From Tubiluchus corallicola (taxonomy: Eukaryota > Priapulida > Priapulimorpha > Priapulimorphida > Tubiluchidae), in the NCBI GenBank assembly GCA_030141605.1, contig JAQGDQ010000653.1, forward strand, positions 49,900 to 113,899: DNA of 64,000 nt. Direction: 5' to 3'. The notes beneath the pieces were generated by a model. That model was not told the DNA's origin. It worked only from the letters and a program-made list of their open reading frames with translations, and ran no database searches. Positions 15,610 to 27,434 of this stretch are shown piece by piece. The position numbers and the translations under genes were made by a program. Positions within the stretch are counted from its first letter, which is position 1. Each line of letters opens with the position of its first letter.

Positions 15610-16467
15610 TCACACAGAGTAATTTGAAACAATTACGGTACTTGTACCCTCTCTCAGTAAGGTCCTTTCTTGAATGCTGCCCTCATAATAGAATGAACTG
15701 TGAGTTAAGCACTGTTGGGCAGACACCCAAGACACCACAAGAGTTGCAACATTTAGTGACACAGCAGTAAATAAAAGGCATGTTTGTAGCACAGGATTCG
15801 ATAAAAATTTGTCGCCCAGCGAGATGTTGCCAAAATATGAGCGACTTGAAAAAACAAGTATAAGAACAGTGAATAGTAAATTCAATAACAATGTAACAGC
15901 TTTGCCAATGAAAACTCCATACAAGTACACAAAATTGCAGCATGGTCGGTTAGTGATGGTGGCAAAAGACACACAAAGGCCATGTTGTAATAACAACCCA
16001 GCACAACATGAAATCACTAAAGCACTGCTAATTATAATGCTGGCAAACAGAAGTGACAATATGTATGTAACCCGGGTGTCACAGAGGTACACTGATGCTG
16101 TTTTGCCGCGTTTACACTCAGAGTTTTTCAAAATCACGTGTTTTTGATAAGAATTAAGATATGAAACAATTTTAGCATATTTTGCCGACTCAACAGTTTC
16201 TTGTTTTTTATCAACATATGAAGTGTTGCTTGCCCTCCGACGATGATTTTCTTGTTCAAGTTCTTTTAATTTGAAGATTCTACCGCTGCTCCAGACATTC
16301 GACTGCGTGTCTTCATACGTGTTCACTTGAAGAGTGTCGATGTCATCGTCGATTACAGATGTATTTTCAAAGATACCAAAGAAAGCACAATTGCCTGACA
16401 GTTCTAAAATCGTTCCAATGAGAACAAACAGTTTCAGTGACAACGGATTCCACCCAGACAAGGACAT
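15610..16467 (-). CDS. Four-transmembrane-segment protein, family unknown (285 aa)
   Basis: A 285-residue single-exon reading frame starts at ATG 16465-16467. Four hydrophobic segments are clear: residues about 10-32, 134-161, 179-207 and 227-249. A hydrophilic stretch of about 100 residues lies between the first and second and contains two N-glycosylation sequons (NTS near 35 and 81) and Cys118/Cys129. This is the layout of claudin/sarcospan/tetraspan-like membrane proteins, but I do not recognise a family signature (no claudin W-GLW-C-C motif, no tetraspanin CCG). The C-terminus is about 35 residues and Ser/Thr-rich. A possible splice acceptor (TTTTTAG) lies 11 bp upstream of the ATG (exon edge 16477), so an untranslated first exon is plausible. 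The long frame, good start and hydropathy pattern argue for a real gene. The antisense frame at 15809-16147 is a shadow. Confidence 0.65.
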   Translation of the reverse strand: MSLSGWNPLSLKLFVLIGTILELSGNCAFFGIFENTSVIDDDIDTLQVNTYEDTQSNVWSSGRIFKLKELEQENHRRRASNTSYVDKKQETVESAKYAKIVSYLNSYQKHVILKNSECKRGKTASVYLCDTRVTYILSLLFASIIISSALVISCCAGLLLQHGLCVSFATITNRPCCNFVYLYGVFIGKAVTLLLNLLFTVLILVFSSRSYFGNISLGDKFLSNPVLQTCLLFTAVSLNVATLVVSWVSAQQCLTHSSFYYEGSIQERTLLREGTSTVIVSNYSV

Positions 16468-16477
16468 AATTTGAAAC

Positions 16478-17600
16478 CTAAAAACATGTCATATTACAAT
16501 TGTGAGCTCTGTACACATAAGATACATGAAAGCACAACTAACAAGATACATATGGAACTAAGTACGTACATATATGAACATATACCAAAGATGTCAAAAG
16601 TTATCTTGAGTTAGCATTACAGAACAAAGTATGCCCCGAAATATTTTCTTAGTTCATTATCTCACTAGAAAGACAGGCTTTTACAGTAATCAGACTAAGC
16701 CTATAGACCTAATAAGACATTTCAAGTAACACTTTGATGGTTTAGGTAATTCTGCCTTGAACTTAACATTTTAGTGACATGAATAACATATATACCTAAA
16801 ACACCAAAATGGGCCTTTGGTACTAGTTAAGCCTTTAACTTTAATATCGAACATCAGAATTAAAATTTATTGATGAAAGTTAGGCACTGATACTCCAGGC
16901 TGGAATTTGTGTGGTAAATTTGGTATATATATCTGGGCATGAAAACTTTTATTGGCATGGGCATGATATCCCAAAATTGACATGAGTGTAATGTTAGGAC
17001 AGTAAAGACATAGAATACGTAAATAAATTACTTAAATCTATTGAAAAAAAAGAATTTAATTAGTTTTTCAAACCACAAGCATACTAGTTTCACAGCAATG
17101 TCTGTTAGTATTGGCACTGTTAGTATTAATATATCTATGACCTTCAGCTGTGAACTCAATAGTTGAATTGAATTTTGTTTTCATCAAGACCAGTAAGTGG
17201 TGTGTAAATTTGTATTGAAATCTGTTTGCGACGAAGACGGCTGCACATTAAATAAACTACGGATAGATTTACATTTAATTAAGAGTCTTATAGTGACAAG
17301 AATGAAAAATCGATGAATACAGACGTGCGAGCAAAGTGCCATATTATACGGCATGGCGCGCTTGTAGCACATAAGCATTCACGGCGCAACATGTTTTTCA
17401 GCCAGGCCGATACTAAAATGAGAAATATAGGCTACGTAAGTTTTCAAGACTTTATCAATATTTTCGTGTGTACTATTGAACATCGTACCTTTTTGGAGAA
17501 ATGAGTGGAATGAAACAAAATCCAATCAGCAGTAAAAAATCAGCAATCAGCAGTATGTAACATACGACATATTATGCCTTTTTTCATCATTTTAATTTTT
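16478..17600. other. No gene recognised (upstream flank of the tetraspan gene)
   Basis: AT-rich region that should hold the promoter and any 5' exon of the minus-strand membrane-protein gene. No specific element could be assigned. Confidence 0.5.
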
Positions 17601-17639
17601 ATGATAAATGACATATGATTATGATTATGACATTTTATC

Positions 17640-20450
17640 ATTTTTGCCTCTTTCTGCCTGACCTTATAGGGGTCTTTCTGAAACCAGACTTGATGATAGC
17701 AGGCAATTCCTGTGTAGTATTCCGGGGTTACACTTTCTTGAAAGAGACTTCTCCAACCAATGCTGGTGGTGTTGGTATTTACATTAAACGAGAACTAATT
17801 TTTAATCCATCTCCTAATTAAAAATAAGCAATAGTTTAAATAAAGATAATTTTCGGACGGAAGATTATTGGCTTGAAATCGAAACCAAAACAAAAATATT
17901 GTCGTTGGAATAGTATATAGACACCCTAACACAGATGTGCCAAGTTTCCAGGAACAACTTGATAAAACTCTTGCTGCAATTAATAAGTCTGGTAAACTTG
18001 CGAACATCTGTGGGGACTTTAACATAAATCTGCTACATCATGAAAGCAAAACTCTTGTATCTAACTATCTTGCAATGATCTATGCCAACTGCTTTTTCCC
18101 TTTAATCACCAAACCAACTAGAATCAGCAATAGATCCAAAACTTTGATCGATCACATATATACTAATGATTTAGTGAACCCTATAACCCCTGGTATCATA
18201 CTTTATGAAGTAGCAGATAATTTACCTGTTTCTGCAATTATTAACAAGTCTTGATCTAAACGAAAGAACCACAAAGTAGTAATAAGGGATAAAACTAATT
18301 TTGTAAAAGAAAATTTTATTAGTGAATTAAACGAAGTTTTTAATGCTACCGACTATTCTACTCTACACACTAATGAAGCCTTTAATGTATTTTTTGACAC
18401 CCTGAGCAGTTAGTTAATAAACACTAGCCCTTTAAGACTCTTTCTAGGCGACAAACCAAAACATATAAAAAACCATGGATAATTGCCGGACGTTTAAAAT
18501 CAATAAAGACTAAAAGTAAATTATATAAAACATAAATTTTCTAACAACCTGTATAAAGAAAATTAGTACAAAACTTACTCTAATACGTTAAATCATACTA
18601 AAGAGAATGCTAAAAAACAATATTAGAAGAACCTACTGGAAACCAATAAAAACAACACTAGAAAGACTTAGCTAACCATAAAAACAAAGATGCCATCTTA
18701 CCTAATAAAATTAAAGTCTGTGGAATGGAAACAAGTAACCAGACAGTTATATGTGATGCTTTCAATGAACACTTTACCTCTGTAGGTAATAAATTAGCTA
18801 CTAAAATCCAAAAAACTAACACTAGTCATAATGACTTTCTTAAAAACCCTGTACAAAACATATTTTTCATTGCCCCAATTCATGAACAGGAAATTGTTAA
18901 TGAGATAAATAACCTTAATAGTAATAAATCTTCAGGACCAGATGAGATACCAATCCAATATTACAAAATAATTAGTTATGTACTTTCTCCTCTGCTAACT
19001 GACCTATTTAATAAATCAGTTGCAGAAGCTGTATTCCCTGATAAGCTAAAAATTGCTAAAATTGTTCCAATATACAAAGCTGGATCACCAAATGAATTAA
19101 ATAACTATAGACATATTTCGTTGCTTTCCCCAATATCAAAAATTTTTGAAAAGTTACTATATAATCGTCTTGACCTTTTCTTAACAAAATTTAACATACT
19201 AACGGATTTTCAGTTTGGTTTTCGCAAAACATACTCTACTGCTCTTGCTACATCTGAATTAGTTGATAGAATACTAGAAAATGTTGATAATAAATTGTAT
19301 ACGTGCAGATTATTTCTGGATCTACAAAAAGCATTTGATACTGTCCAACACAATATAGTAATCGATAAACTTAACCACGATGGTATAAAAGGTCATGCAC
19401 TTGAATTCTGTGCTTCCTATCTTACGAATTGCAAACAGTTTACTGCCATTGGGGATACAAAATCTAAATTGGCTCAAGTCACATGTGGGATTCCTCAGGG
19501 CTCTACCTTAGGACCATTACTATTTTTATTGTATATTAATGACCTCCCTGATTGTACTAACCTTGATACACGGATGTTTGCGGATGATACTAACCTATTT
19601 ATGGCTGGACCTGATATCCATAATCTACAAAATACTGTCAATCAACAATTAAATAAAATTGATACCTGGTTAAAAGCAAATAAACTAACATTAAACTATC
19701 AAAAAAACTAAGTTTATTCTCTTTTCAAATCAAAAACCCAATCCAGATGTAGACAACTTCCAAATTAATATTAATAACATAAGTATTAGTCGGTCCAATG
19801 ATATAAAATATCTGGGTGTTTTTATTGATAGCAAGCTCAACTGGAGTACACATATAAAACATATAACGTATAAAATTAGTAAAATAACGGGATTATTTTT
19901 TAAACTTCGGTACTACCTAGATATGCAAGCTTTGAAATTAAAATATTACGGACTAGTTTTTCCCAACTTACATGGGGATCAGCCAACAAAACTGTAATAC
20001 AGAATGTTGCTGTACCTCAAAACAAAATTGTAAAAGCTGTCTGCTTTGCTGGTTTCAGGGACCATGCAACACCTTATTATAATCAACTAAGAATTTTAAA
20101 AATAATTGATATCTATAACCTAGAAATGGTTAAAATTGTTTTCAAATTTAAGAATCATAAGCTACCCAAACTATTTAATGGATACTTGAGCGAATCTTCA
20201 GCTTTGCATAATTACCAAACGCGCTTTGCATCAAGTAATACTTACAGTGCAATACAACCAAAGCACAACGTTCGCTCAAGTACCAAGGCCCACGAATTTG
20301 GAACTCTATTCCTCAGAAGTTCAAAAACAAATCTCTTAATTACCTTGTCTCAAACTACAAAAACATGCTTATTTCTCTACATACCTAGTCTTGGAATTGT
20401 TCACACAACTAAAACTGAAAATACTATTTTCCACTCAAGTTGAACTCACC
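17640..20450 (+). mobile_element. Non-LTR retrotransposon copy (CR1/Jockey-type), 5'-truncated and mutated
   Basis: Reading across frames in order gives: an apurinic endonuclease domain missing its first part (17690-18250, with TNAGGVGIYIK, YRHPNT, CGDFNI and TLIDHIYTN), a linker with several stops (18250-18720), an intact reverse-transcriptase frame (18725-19711), then in a shifted frame the thumb (KYLGVFIDSKLNW near 19810) and the C-terminal tail to 20443. Stops at 17821, 18254 and about 18412, plus the frame change at 19711, make it inactive. The missing 5' part is typical of incomplete reverse transcription. Endonuclease plus RT in one polyprotein places it in the CR1/L2/Jockey assemblage, and the exact clade needs a tree. 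Confidence 0.9.
18725..19711 (+). pseudogene. Reverse-transcriptase domain of the LINE copy
   Basis: A 328-codon open frame covers most of the RT domain. Visible motifs are SSGPDEIP near the start, QFGFRK, the catalytic block LDLQKAFDTV (first Asp), GIPQGSTLGPLLFLLYINDL (motif B) and MFADDTNLF, where FADD replaces the more usual YADD. The frame ends early at 19711 because of a single-base shift. The thumb and C-terminal region continue in the next frame. It has no independent start in the family, since the ATG used here is internal to a longer polyprotein. Confidence 0.85.
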
Positions 20451-21287
20451 AAACCGTATATACATATGAAAGGTAAAATCTTACTTATTATTTGTGCTGA
20501 AGATCTAAACCCCAACTTACAGTGATACTAACCATGAATTTTGCTACAGAAATAGTAATAATGCCATCTTTACATATATTATTGCACTGCTACTTCTGAA
20601 ATTGTACTTTACATTATAAGTCTATACCCCAATCGCCTGCTAGTCTTAATAACTTTGGTTTTTTTCTAGGTATGCATATTTATGTGTATATGTATATGTA
20701 TGTGTATATGCACTTAAATAAGAGCATGTATCTAATTATGTATATAATATATGTATGTGTGTGTGTGTGTGTGTGTGCGTGTATGTGTGTAGAAAATAGT
20801 ACTATTATAATAATGTAATTTTACAGCAGATAGAGGCCTCATGACTATCTAGATGCCTTATTGGAAATGTGTCATATGCAGTACTAACATGTAAATGAAA
20901 GTTGTGAGGTAAGGCAATTCTTTTTGCATAAATCTACACATCTGTATGTGCATTGCTTAGCATATCAACATTATATGTATTTATTATGACTTTATGTCCT
21001 TGATATGAATGTTCAAATTTAAACCTAAATCTCAATACTTTTATCTTAGTACACTCACCTTTCCTTTACTTACTTAAGCAACTTGGTATGCTCCATATGT
21101 AAACTTTATGCTCCATTTATCACACCTTATTCTGAAATCTTCGTCAAGATAAGTGCGCATATAATTAATTACTAGTTTTTTTAGTTTTAAGTAACTGTTA
21201 GTTTTTCACCACCCTTTCACCAATCACTTGAATATCATTAACTCAGATAATTTATTCTGAATTAACTCAGAAGACTGAGTCAAAACT
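20451..21287. other. LINE 3' flank and (TATG/TGTG) microsatellite
   Basis: Non-coding. It begins as the likely 3' untranslated region of the LINE copy. An impure TATGTGTG/GTGT microsatellite sits at about 20680-20790. Nothing else is recognised. Confidence 0.5.
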
Positions 21288-22115
21288 TTAGATAAGTCTA
21301 GCTACTTCACTAAGTATGATACCAGAAACTATGTGGTTCTGATATGAGTTTGTATAGAAATGGTCTATAAGCGTTTGTGAGGTATGAGTAATTCTGGTCG
21401 GATATGTTATTAAGGGTGTATAGCAATTTGTAAATAGCATGTTAAGATAATCATTTACTTGTGATTTTTGTTCATACTGTAGTAGATTTATGTTTGTGTC
21501 ACCGCAGATATATGCGGTCCTTCCAGATCTGTTTATTTTAGATAAGACTCTTTCAGCCTCTTCCCGAAAGTGCTGTAGTGAAGTGTTTGGGTGTCTGTAG
21601 ATGACCCCAAAAATGACTGGTTTGCAGTTTTTTGCTGTTTTTAATTCTAGCCAAAGTTGCTCTACCTGTATCCTACTGGTCAAATTATTTTGTGTTTTTG
21701 TAGCAGCTATTTGATAGTCTGTGTTTACTGAAAATGAGATGTTTCGTTTTATGTAGATTCCTACCCCACCAGCATTTGTTTGTGAATTTACATTTAAAAA
21801 TAAATAACCTGGTATATCACAAAGAAATGCTGTGTTGCTTTGTAGTTTTGTTTCAGAAATGGCGATAGCATCTGGTGGGTTATCCTCAAAATGTGCTAAT
21901 ACATCAAGCATGTTTGAGAAGTTTTTTGACAGACTTCGGGTATTAAAATGTATAAAGAACATGTCATTTTTGTTTACAACTAAATCAGAGTTCTGTCTCA
22001 AAGCAGCGAGCTTGTAGTATTTGCACATATTGAAGTTTGTGTAATGATCTGGATCCTGTTCATCATATTCATTTGAGGTGGAAACTGATGATAAATTTTT
22101 CAAAACATTGCTCAT
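21288..22115 (-). pseudogene. LINE endonuclease domain fragment, different subfamily from the 17.6-kb copy
   Basis: An intact 275-codon frame runs from ATG 22115 to a stop at 21288. It contains the AP-endonuclease landmarks: HFNTRSLSKN, ISETKL (catalytic Glu), TNAGGVGIYIKRNISF, YRHPN, CGDTNINLL (normally GDFN) and TLIDHFYTN (Asp-His pair). It ends in ILSEVA just where the reverse-transcriptase linker should begin, so only the 5' portion of the element survives. Protein similarity to the plus-strand copy at 17.6-20.4 kb is clear but only moderate, so this is not the missing half of that copy. The region upstream of the endonuclease (about 55 residues) may include the true ORF2 start. Confidence 0.85.
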
Positions 22116-22139
22116 TTGGCTTGCACTGACTTACAAAGT

Positions 22140-22840
22140 AAGTCAACTACTATATCAATGCAGTATGCTGATGATGTGGCATGGATTACAAGAAACAAAG
22201 AAGAAGTAGATGAAATAAAAAACTCAATAGAGGAGAAACTGAACAGAATGGATCTCGTTGTAAACAAAAATAAAACTTAGGAGTTTCATATAACACGCCA
22301 TGGTGATGAATCATGGCAAAGATGCAGGTATCTCAGTAGTCTCCTGGCAACAGAAGACGACATATCAAGACGGAAGATAAAGGCATTATCAGCTTACTCA
22401 AAACTCACAAAAGTTTTTGAGAATAGGAAGATTTCTTTGGAAACAAAAATTAGAACATTCTCAGCCTTAGTTGAAACTGTATTTCTATATAACTCTGAGC
22501 TCTGGACATTTAAAGCAAATCATAAAGCTGAAATCGATGCGTTTCAAAAGCGAAATTACAGAAACATTTTGGGTATTAGATGGCCAAAGAAAATTTCAAA
22601 CAAAGATCTATACGAAAAAATAAAAGAAGAACCTTGGACAAGAAAAATAAAAAGACGCCGTTTAAGATGGATTGGGCATATGCTTAGACTACCTGATGAC
22701 GTTCCAGTGAAGATAGCTATTCAACAAGCCATAGAACCAGCTAAAAAACATGCAGGAGAACAAATGTTAACATATTTAGATTCGCACTTTTGTTTTGTGT
22801 CACGTGTCTGTTCAACACGGGAGATCTCTATAAGGCTATG
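22140..22840 (+). pseudogene. RTE-like endonuclease-reverse transcriptase fragment (C-terminal half)
   Basis: Starts directly next to the minus-strand endonuclease fragment. It reads QYADDVAWITR (RT motif C), a stop at about 22278, then YLSSLLATEDDISRRK, SAYSKLTKVFENRKISLETK, LVETVFLYNSELWT, KKISNKDLYEKIKEEPW and RRRLRWIGHMLRLPDD. This C-terminal signature belongs to the RTE-like elements often annotated as 'endonuclease-reverse transcriptase' in invertebrate genomes and differs from the neighbouring CR1-type copies. It lacks the endonuclease and most of the RT palm and is interrupted by a stop, so it is dead. Confidence 0.85.
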
Positions 22841-22878
22841 ATTGATTAAAAGTTTCCTGTAATAAGTGGCAGCGACGC

Positions 22879-23537
22879 CAGGGGCAGGGGTTGAGACAGT
22901 CTAAGCCGACCACGCTGCGGACCGGATCGGACCAAAATCCGTATTCTTTTTCCGGACCGAAAGGATGCGGATATACTATTGAAAATAAGGAAATGCGGAA
23001 TAAAATGAGAGATGCGTTTTTTAATTTTTATTAATGTTATTCTGCGTAGATAACAATGTGCGCATTGCAGAAAGAAAACGACGAACTGACACTCATCACA
23101 ATAAGCTACTAGGTTGAATAACAATCAAATGAAAAATGTAGCTGCATTAAGAAGTAACAGCAGGAGTAAAATCTTTTATTTGTTATTAAAAACACTATGT
23201 TAAAATGATAAAAATAACGTCAGTCAGAGAATAATGTTCTTATATTCCTTCTCACTGCAATTAAGCAACGAAAAGCAAACCACCCAGTGGACGCTGTGCA
23301 GCAAGGTGCAATTTGCACGGATATAATATTTTTGTTTATTTAAACCAAGGTTTGCTAAATTCAGATTAAAAATTATGCGGATTTGAATTTGAAATAGCCA
23401 CGTAGGCAGGACACGGATCAGCACTTATCGCGAGTTTGTTCCGCACGAAACCCTGTTAAAAAATGAGGATCCAGCGGACTACGGATTTCAAGTGTCAAAT
23501 TCTTGCGGATTGGGAAACTAGTCGATTTGGTGCCCTG
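22879..23537. mobile_element. Possible degenerate hAT-type non-autonomous element
   Basis: The region opens CAGGGGCAGGGG (22879) and closes with TGCCCTG (23531-23537), whose reverse complement is CAGGGCA. Both ends are studded with ATCCG/CGGAT words (for example AAATCCGTA near each end). CAGGG termini suit hAT elements. No 8-bp target duplication was found and the boundaries are uncertain. Confidence 0.3.
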
Positions 23538-24311
23538 GATTGAGGGGTTTGTGAGACGAACAAGCGGCGAGTCCGGTATTAATAAGATTTACTAATTCAA
23601 AACGCACTAAAACTGTTATTAAAATATTACGCTAGATTTTTAACGAATTTGCGGTAATAAAAACAGGTAATGCTAATTTATTTATTTATTTGCATTGCAT
23701 TTGGTCCGGCCCATTTGCTGCCAACATGCACGTGTTTTGACTTTACTAGCAGTGTCTTACTAGGAGTGTTCTCTTTTTTATTCAGTTATTAAAATTAAGG
23801 GGTCTGCTTAATGTTATTTTGTAGCAGTCTGACAAAATCATTGTGGGGTATCTTCAGAGTTCGCTCAGCAGATATCCCACGGAAGCTAGTATTATATTTG
23901 TTGCATTTCAAGAGTTTTAAGAGTTTATTCATTTCCACATTGCATCTTACAATTATCATTAAAATACAGATAATTATCCATTTAAGTAAATATAAATATA
24001 AATATGAATAAATGCACTATTATCGAGAAATTACAGAATGCGGGATATACATGTGCAAATTTCATTACAGAATAATTTTGATGCATACAGTTTGAGCCTA
24101 AAAGCATAGCTTGACAGGCCAAACTGTACGTGGAAATCTAAAAAAAAAAGTAGGGGGGGAATAGTGAATGAAAGATGAAATGGAGCAAGAACTAAGAAAA
24201 ACTGTGATCATGGTTACAAAGTGTTCAGTAACCTGTTGAGCATAGTCACGTTATATTAAGATTACTGTGGAAAAAAATGCAGGTTATTACCATTATCAAA
24301 TTGTGTTACTC
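23538..24311. other. No gene recognised
   Basis: AT-rich, with short homopolymer runs near 24150. The open frame at 23811-24011 has no recognisable content. Confidence 0.5.
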
Positions 24312-25060
24312 TTAATACTTTTGAAATATTTCTTTTCTGACGGTTTTTTTAAAAGTTAAAAGGGAGTGACTACATTTCGAATTGCGGTTTAGTCTGTTCC
24401 ATAGGACTGGTCCCATATAGCTAATGAAGTGTTTCGCCATATTTGTTCTACAACGTCTTGGTATATGTTCATTGTGTCTGGTATTGTATTTTTTTTACAT
24501 TTATCTTGACTGGATTTTCAAAAAAAGTTGGAAATAAGTTGTTGTTGGTTCTATACATGTATATACATCCATTAAAATTAATAACATTATCCAGAAGTAA
24601 TATTTCACATTGCTTAAAATGTGTAGTAGTAATTGTGCTCCTTTTGTCTAGTTTGAAGATGACACGTAAAAATTTTCGTTGTAAAACTCTTAAGCATTCT
24701 AAATTTGTAGTATAAGTAAAGCCCCATAATGTTGTGCAGTAATTTAAATATGATAATATTAAACTGTTGTATAATGTTAGAAGATGTTCGGTGTTCAGAA
24801 AGTTTTTAATATATGAGATGATACCTATATTTTTTGATATTTTCAATCTGATCATGTATATATGTGGTCGCCAGTCTAGATGCTCATTCAGTATTAATCC
24901 CAGAAATTTCAGTTCTTTTACACGTGTAATTCTTTTATGGTCTATTATTAAATCGTGGTTCGCCTGAATTGGTTTATTTAGACCACTTAAACCTGTGAAA
25001 GAACTGTAGAAGCAGTTTTTCTTTATTTTGAATTTGCCTAGTTCTTCAGTTATTATGACA
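24312..25060 (-). pseudogene. LINE reverse-transcriptase thumb and C-terminal tail
   Basis: Reading the minus strand from about 25055: ITEELGKFKIKKNCFYSS, then VKELKFLGLILNEHLDW, then the frame with KISKNIGIISYIKNFL, LILSYLNYCTTLWG and VLQRKFLRVIFKL down to about 24470. After a frame change it continues MGPVLWNRLN...LLTFKKTV and ends at a stop at 24312-24314. These are the post-palm region and tail of a CR1/Jockey-type element. Endonuclease and RT palm are absent and one frameshift is present. Confidence 0.85.
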
Positions 25061-26494
25061 ATTATTAAATATTATTACGATATCTACAAATTGGGAACAT
25101 TCGAGTTACATTATAAGGATGTCAATGGCCATATTATACTAGTATCTGTTGTGTTATGTCTGCTGTTCACAGAAATCTTGCAGCTATTGATTTCTTTACA
25201 AAAATGTGATAGTCTGGATTATATTAGCATGTGTGATTAGCACTTATGGAAAATTTGGAAGAAGTTTGTTCTATAAAGTCCTTGGTATGGTAAAAGGAAA
25301 ATTTGTAATATAGTTGAATCAGCAGTCACACAGCACTCGCAGGTTACTAACGGATGATGGTAAGACTATATTAAACGCACCCATGCTTTATCTCCTACTA
25401 TCAATATTTCTGAGCTAATACCTTTAACACATTTAATACCTCAGCAGCTCTATTCTTTGCTATAATTGCATTTATCGCATAAGCCTTACTGTGTATTTAA
25501 AAAACTCTTGATGATTGAAGGTGGTTTAATTTTTGATGAAACTAACCTTAGGTCACAATAAAGATACTTCTGTTTTCATCTAATCATCCAGGTAATATTT
25601 TTTTAAACAATTATAAAATTGTTTATATATAATTATAATTATAAACACCTGGCCAGGAATTTTATAATATTTATGTACGTTCACACGTATAAAAGCGTAT
25701 TTTTTAATTAACGCAGGAATTAGTATAACAGAGTTGTTTCAGCGAGGATGCAGCCATGTTTTTCTATGACTAACTCTCTGCCAAACCCAACTGTTTTGTA
25801 TAATGCTGATATAGGAGACTAAATAGCATCATATTTTCCACTAAATCAGAGTATTAATGGCCGAGTGATCTTGCCGCTTAAACCATAATTATCAGAACGT
25901 GCGTTCATACTATACAAAAAAGAGACTGTACGATAATTGATAAATGTACAATAATTTAGTAATACAATTTAACAAAAAAGTGAAAGAAGTGCATTGAAAA
26001 AATTTAAAACATTACTGCTAACCAGTAGGAAATAAACAAACTTTGATTTCAACTGATTTTAAATATTCCACATTTCCACAAAACTTCGGAAACTTCTTCT
26101 CTCCATACTGACATCTTTTGAGCTCGTTAGGTAAGAGAAACAATTTTTTTGTAGCCAGACCTTAACGTGTGACAGACCAACATGTTATTATGACATTAAT
26201 GATATGGAACATAAAAACTTAAAAATGGGTCATGGCATTACTGATTGTGTGAAAAAAACTGGTAATATTGATTTTGGTAATTATGCTAACACACTTTTCT
26301 CTTTAAATAGTGGCACTAAAACACAAATTATTAAACCAGCTTAAATGGAGAATGTTCTAATAATGCAGATTAGGCATTAATAATAATAATAATTAATAAC
26401 ATGTCCTGAAAGAATACTAATAATTTAGCACACTGAAGAGCCTAGTGAACGATGATGTGTGTAGTGAGACCGGAACCTGGCTGCCAATATTAAA
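25061..26494. other. No gene recognised; possible small exon or old repeat near 26157-26340
   Basis: AT-rich. Around 26157-26340 an open stretch after a TTTTTTTGTAG acceptor-like site reads GITDCVKK in one frame. The same words, GITNCVK, appear at 13047-13070. This could be a decayed duplicated exon or a dispersed repeat. The evidence does not allow a gene call. Confidence 0.4.
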
Positions 26495-26975
26495 GGGGAA
26501 GAAAAGGGCATTTTAAATCATATCACAAAAAACTGCGTATAAAGTTATATTACTCAGCATTTTGCTTATAAATGTGTTTGAAAGTCTCACATAATTGAAA
26601 AAGAAAGAATATTTGTCTGGAAATTTTATGTCACGTACATACTGTCTTATTGCATATAGGGCTTACAGTAGCAGTAACGTTGAATAAACTTCTAAATATA
26701 AATTCCTGTGATGACCGTTAGACACAGCCATATTAACTGTAAGTCACTTGGAACTTCTTTTAGATAATTTGTATAAAGTTTGAAAAGTTAATCAGAGCAT
26801 TCGTAGCACACTCTTCGCTAACACTGAACAAAAGTTTAAATGACATTATATTGTCAATAACATGAATAATATGTGTTTTGGTGAATCCATGGTACACACT
26901 GGGATGGTGATGTAGTGCAGTTCTACCAGATGGCGTGAATAAGTCTTTCAAACATGTAAGCATAATGTAATGCAT
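26495..26975 (-). mobile_element. Non-autonomous DNA element (MITE), copy 2, one end truncated
   Basis: Reverse complement of the 6645-7115 family. The arm at 26495-26605 (AAGAAAAGGGCATTTTAAAT..., TTATATTACTCAGCAT, TTGAAAGTCT) is mirrored by 26940-26975 (TTTGAAAGACTT..., GCTTACAT on the other strand), giving partly preserved inverted arms. The opposite terminus is cut at about 26975, so the two copies together are needed to see the whole element. Confidence 0.65.
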
Positions 26976-27428
26976 ATAGGCCTGACTTTGTATGGAAAAT
27001 TTTTGGGATATACTTTAAAATCCCCTTCTTTGCTACTCAAGAAGCTACTCAAGAAGCAGTGCAAGTTTCTTTCACAATGTTGGATTTGCAAGTTTCGAAT
27101 CCTTTTTTCAGCAATATGTAGCACAGAATTGTTATTTGCTCACAAGACTTTGGCTGATATGAGTATTATGCAATTACCCACTTGTAATGATATGCTGAGG
27201 CTCGCAGTATTCAACATTAGAGAGAGCCACATAGTCAAGTCAAAATTGTTAAAAAGTAGAAAGTATAAAGATCATTAACATATCTAAGTTGCATCTCCTC
27301 TGGCAAACTGGAACTTATCAATACTGGAGAGTATGTTGACACAAGGTTTGGTCACCGTATCATCAATTTTGTTATCTTTGTGTAAGTGAACTACAATCAT
27401 GAGCCTTTCCTGAAGTCTTATTTCTTAC

Positions 27429-27430
27429 AG
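27429..27430 (+). promoter_or_regulatory. Candidate 3' splice site just upstream of the HSDL2 start
   Basis: TTTCTTACAG ends four bases before the HSDL2 ATG. The same arrangement (TTTCTTACAG then GCCA-ATG) precedes the second copy at 31335-31336. This suggests that both genes have an untranslated first exon spliced onto the coding exon. The donor was not identified. Confidence 0.5.
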
Positions 27431-27434
27431 AACA

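Noticed and set aside
15809-16147. 112-codon plus-strand frame
   Set aside because: It lies antisense to the membrane-protein gene and has no recognisable features.
17640-22115. Twin-priming (5' inversion) of a single LINE
   Set aside because: The inverted endonuclease piece lies downstream of the 3' tail and not upstream, and its protein is clearly a different subfamily.
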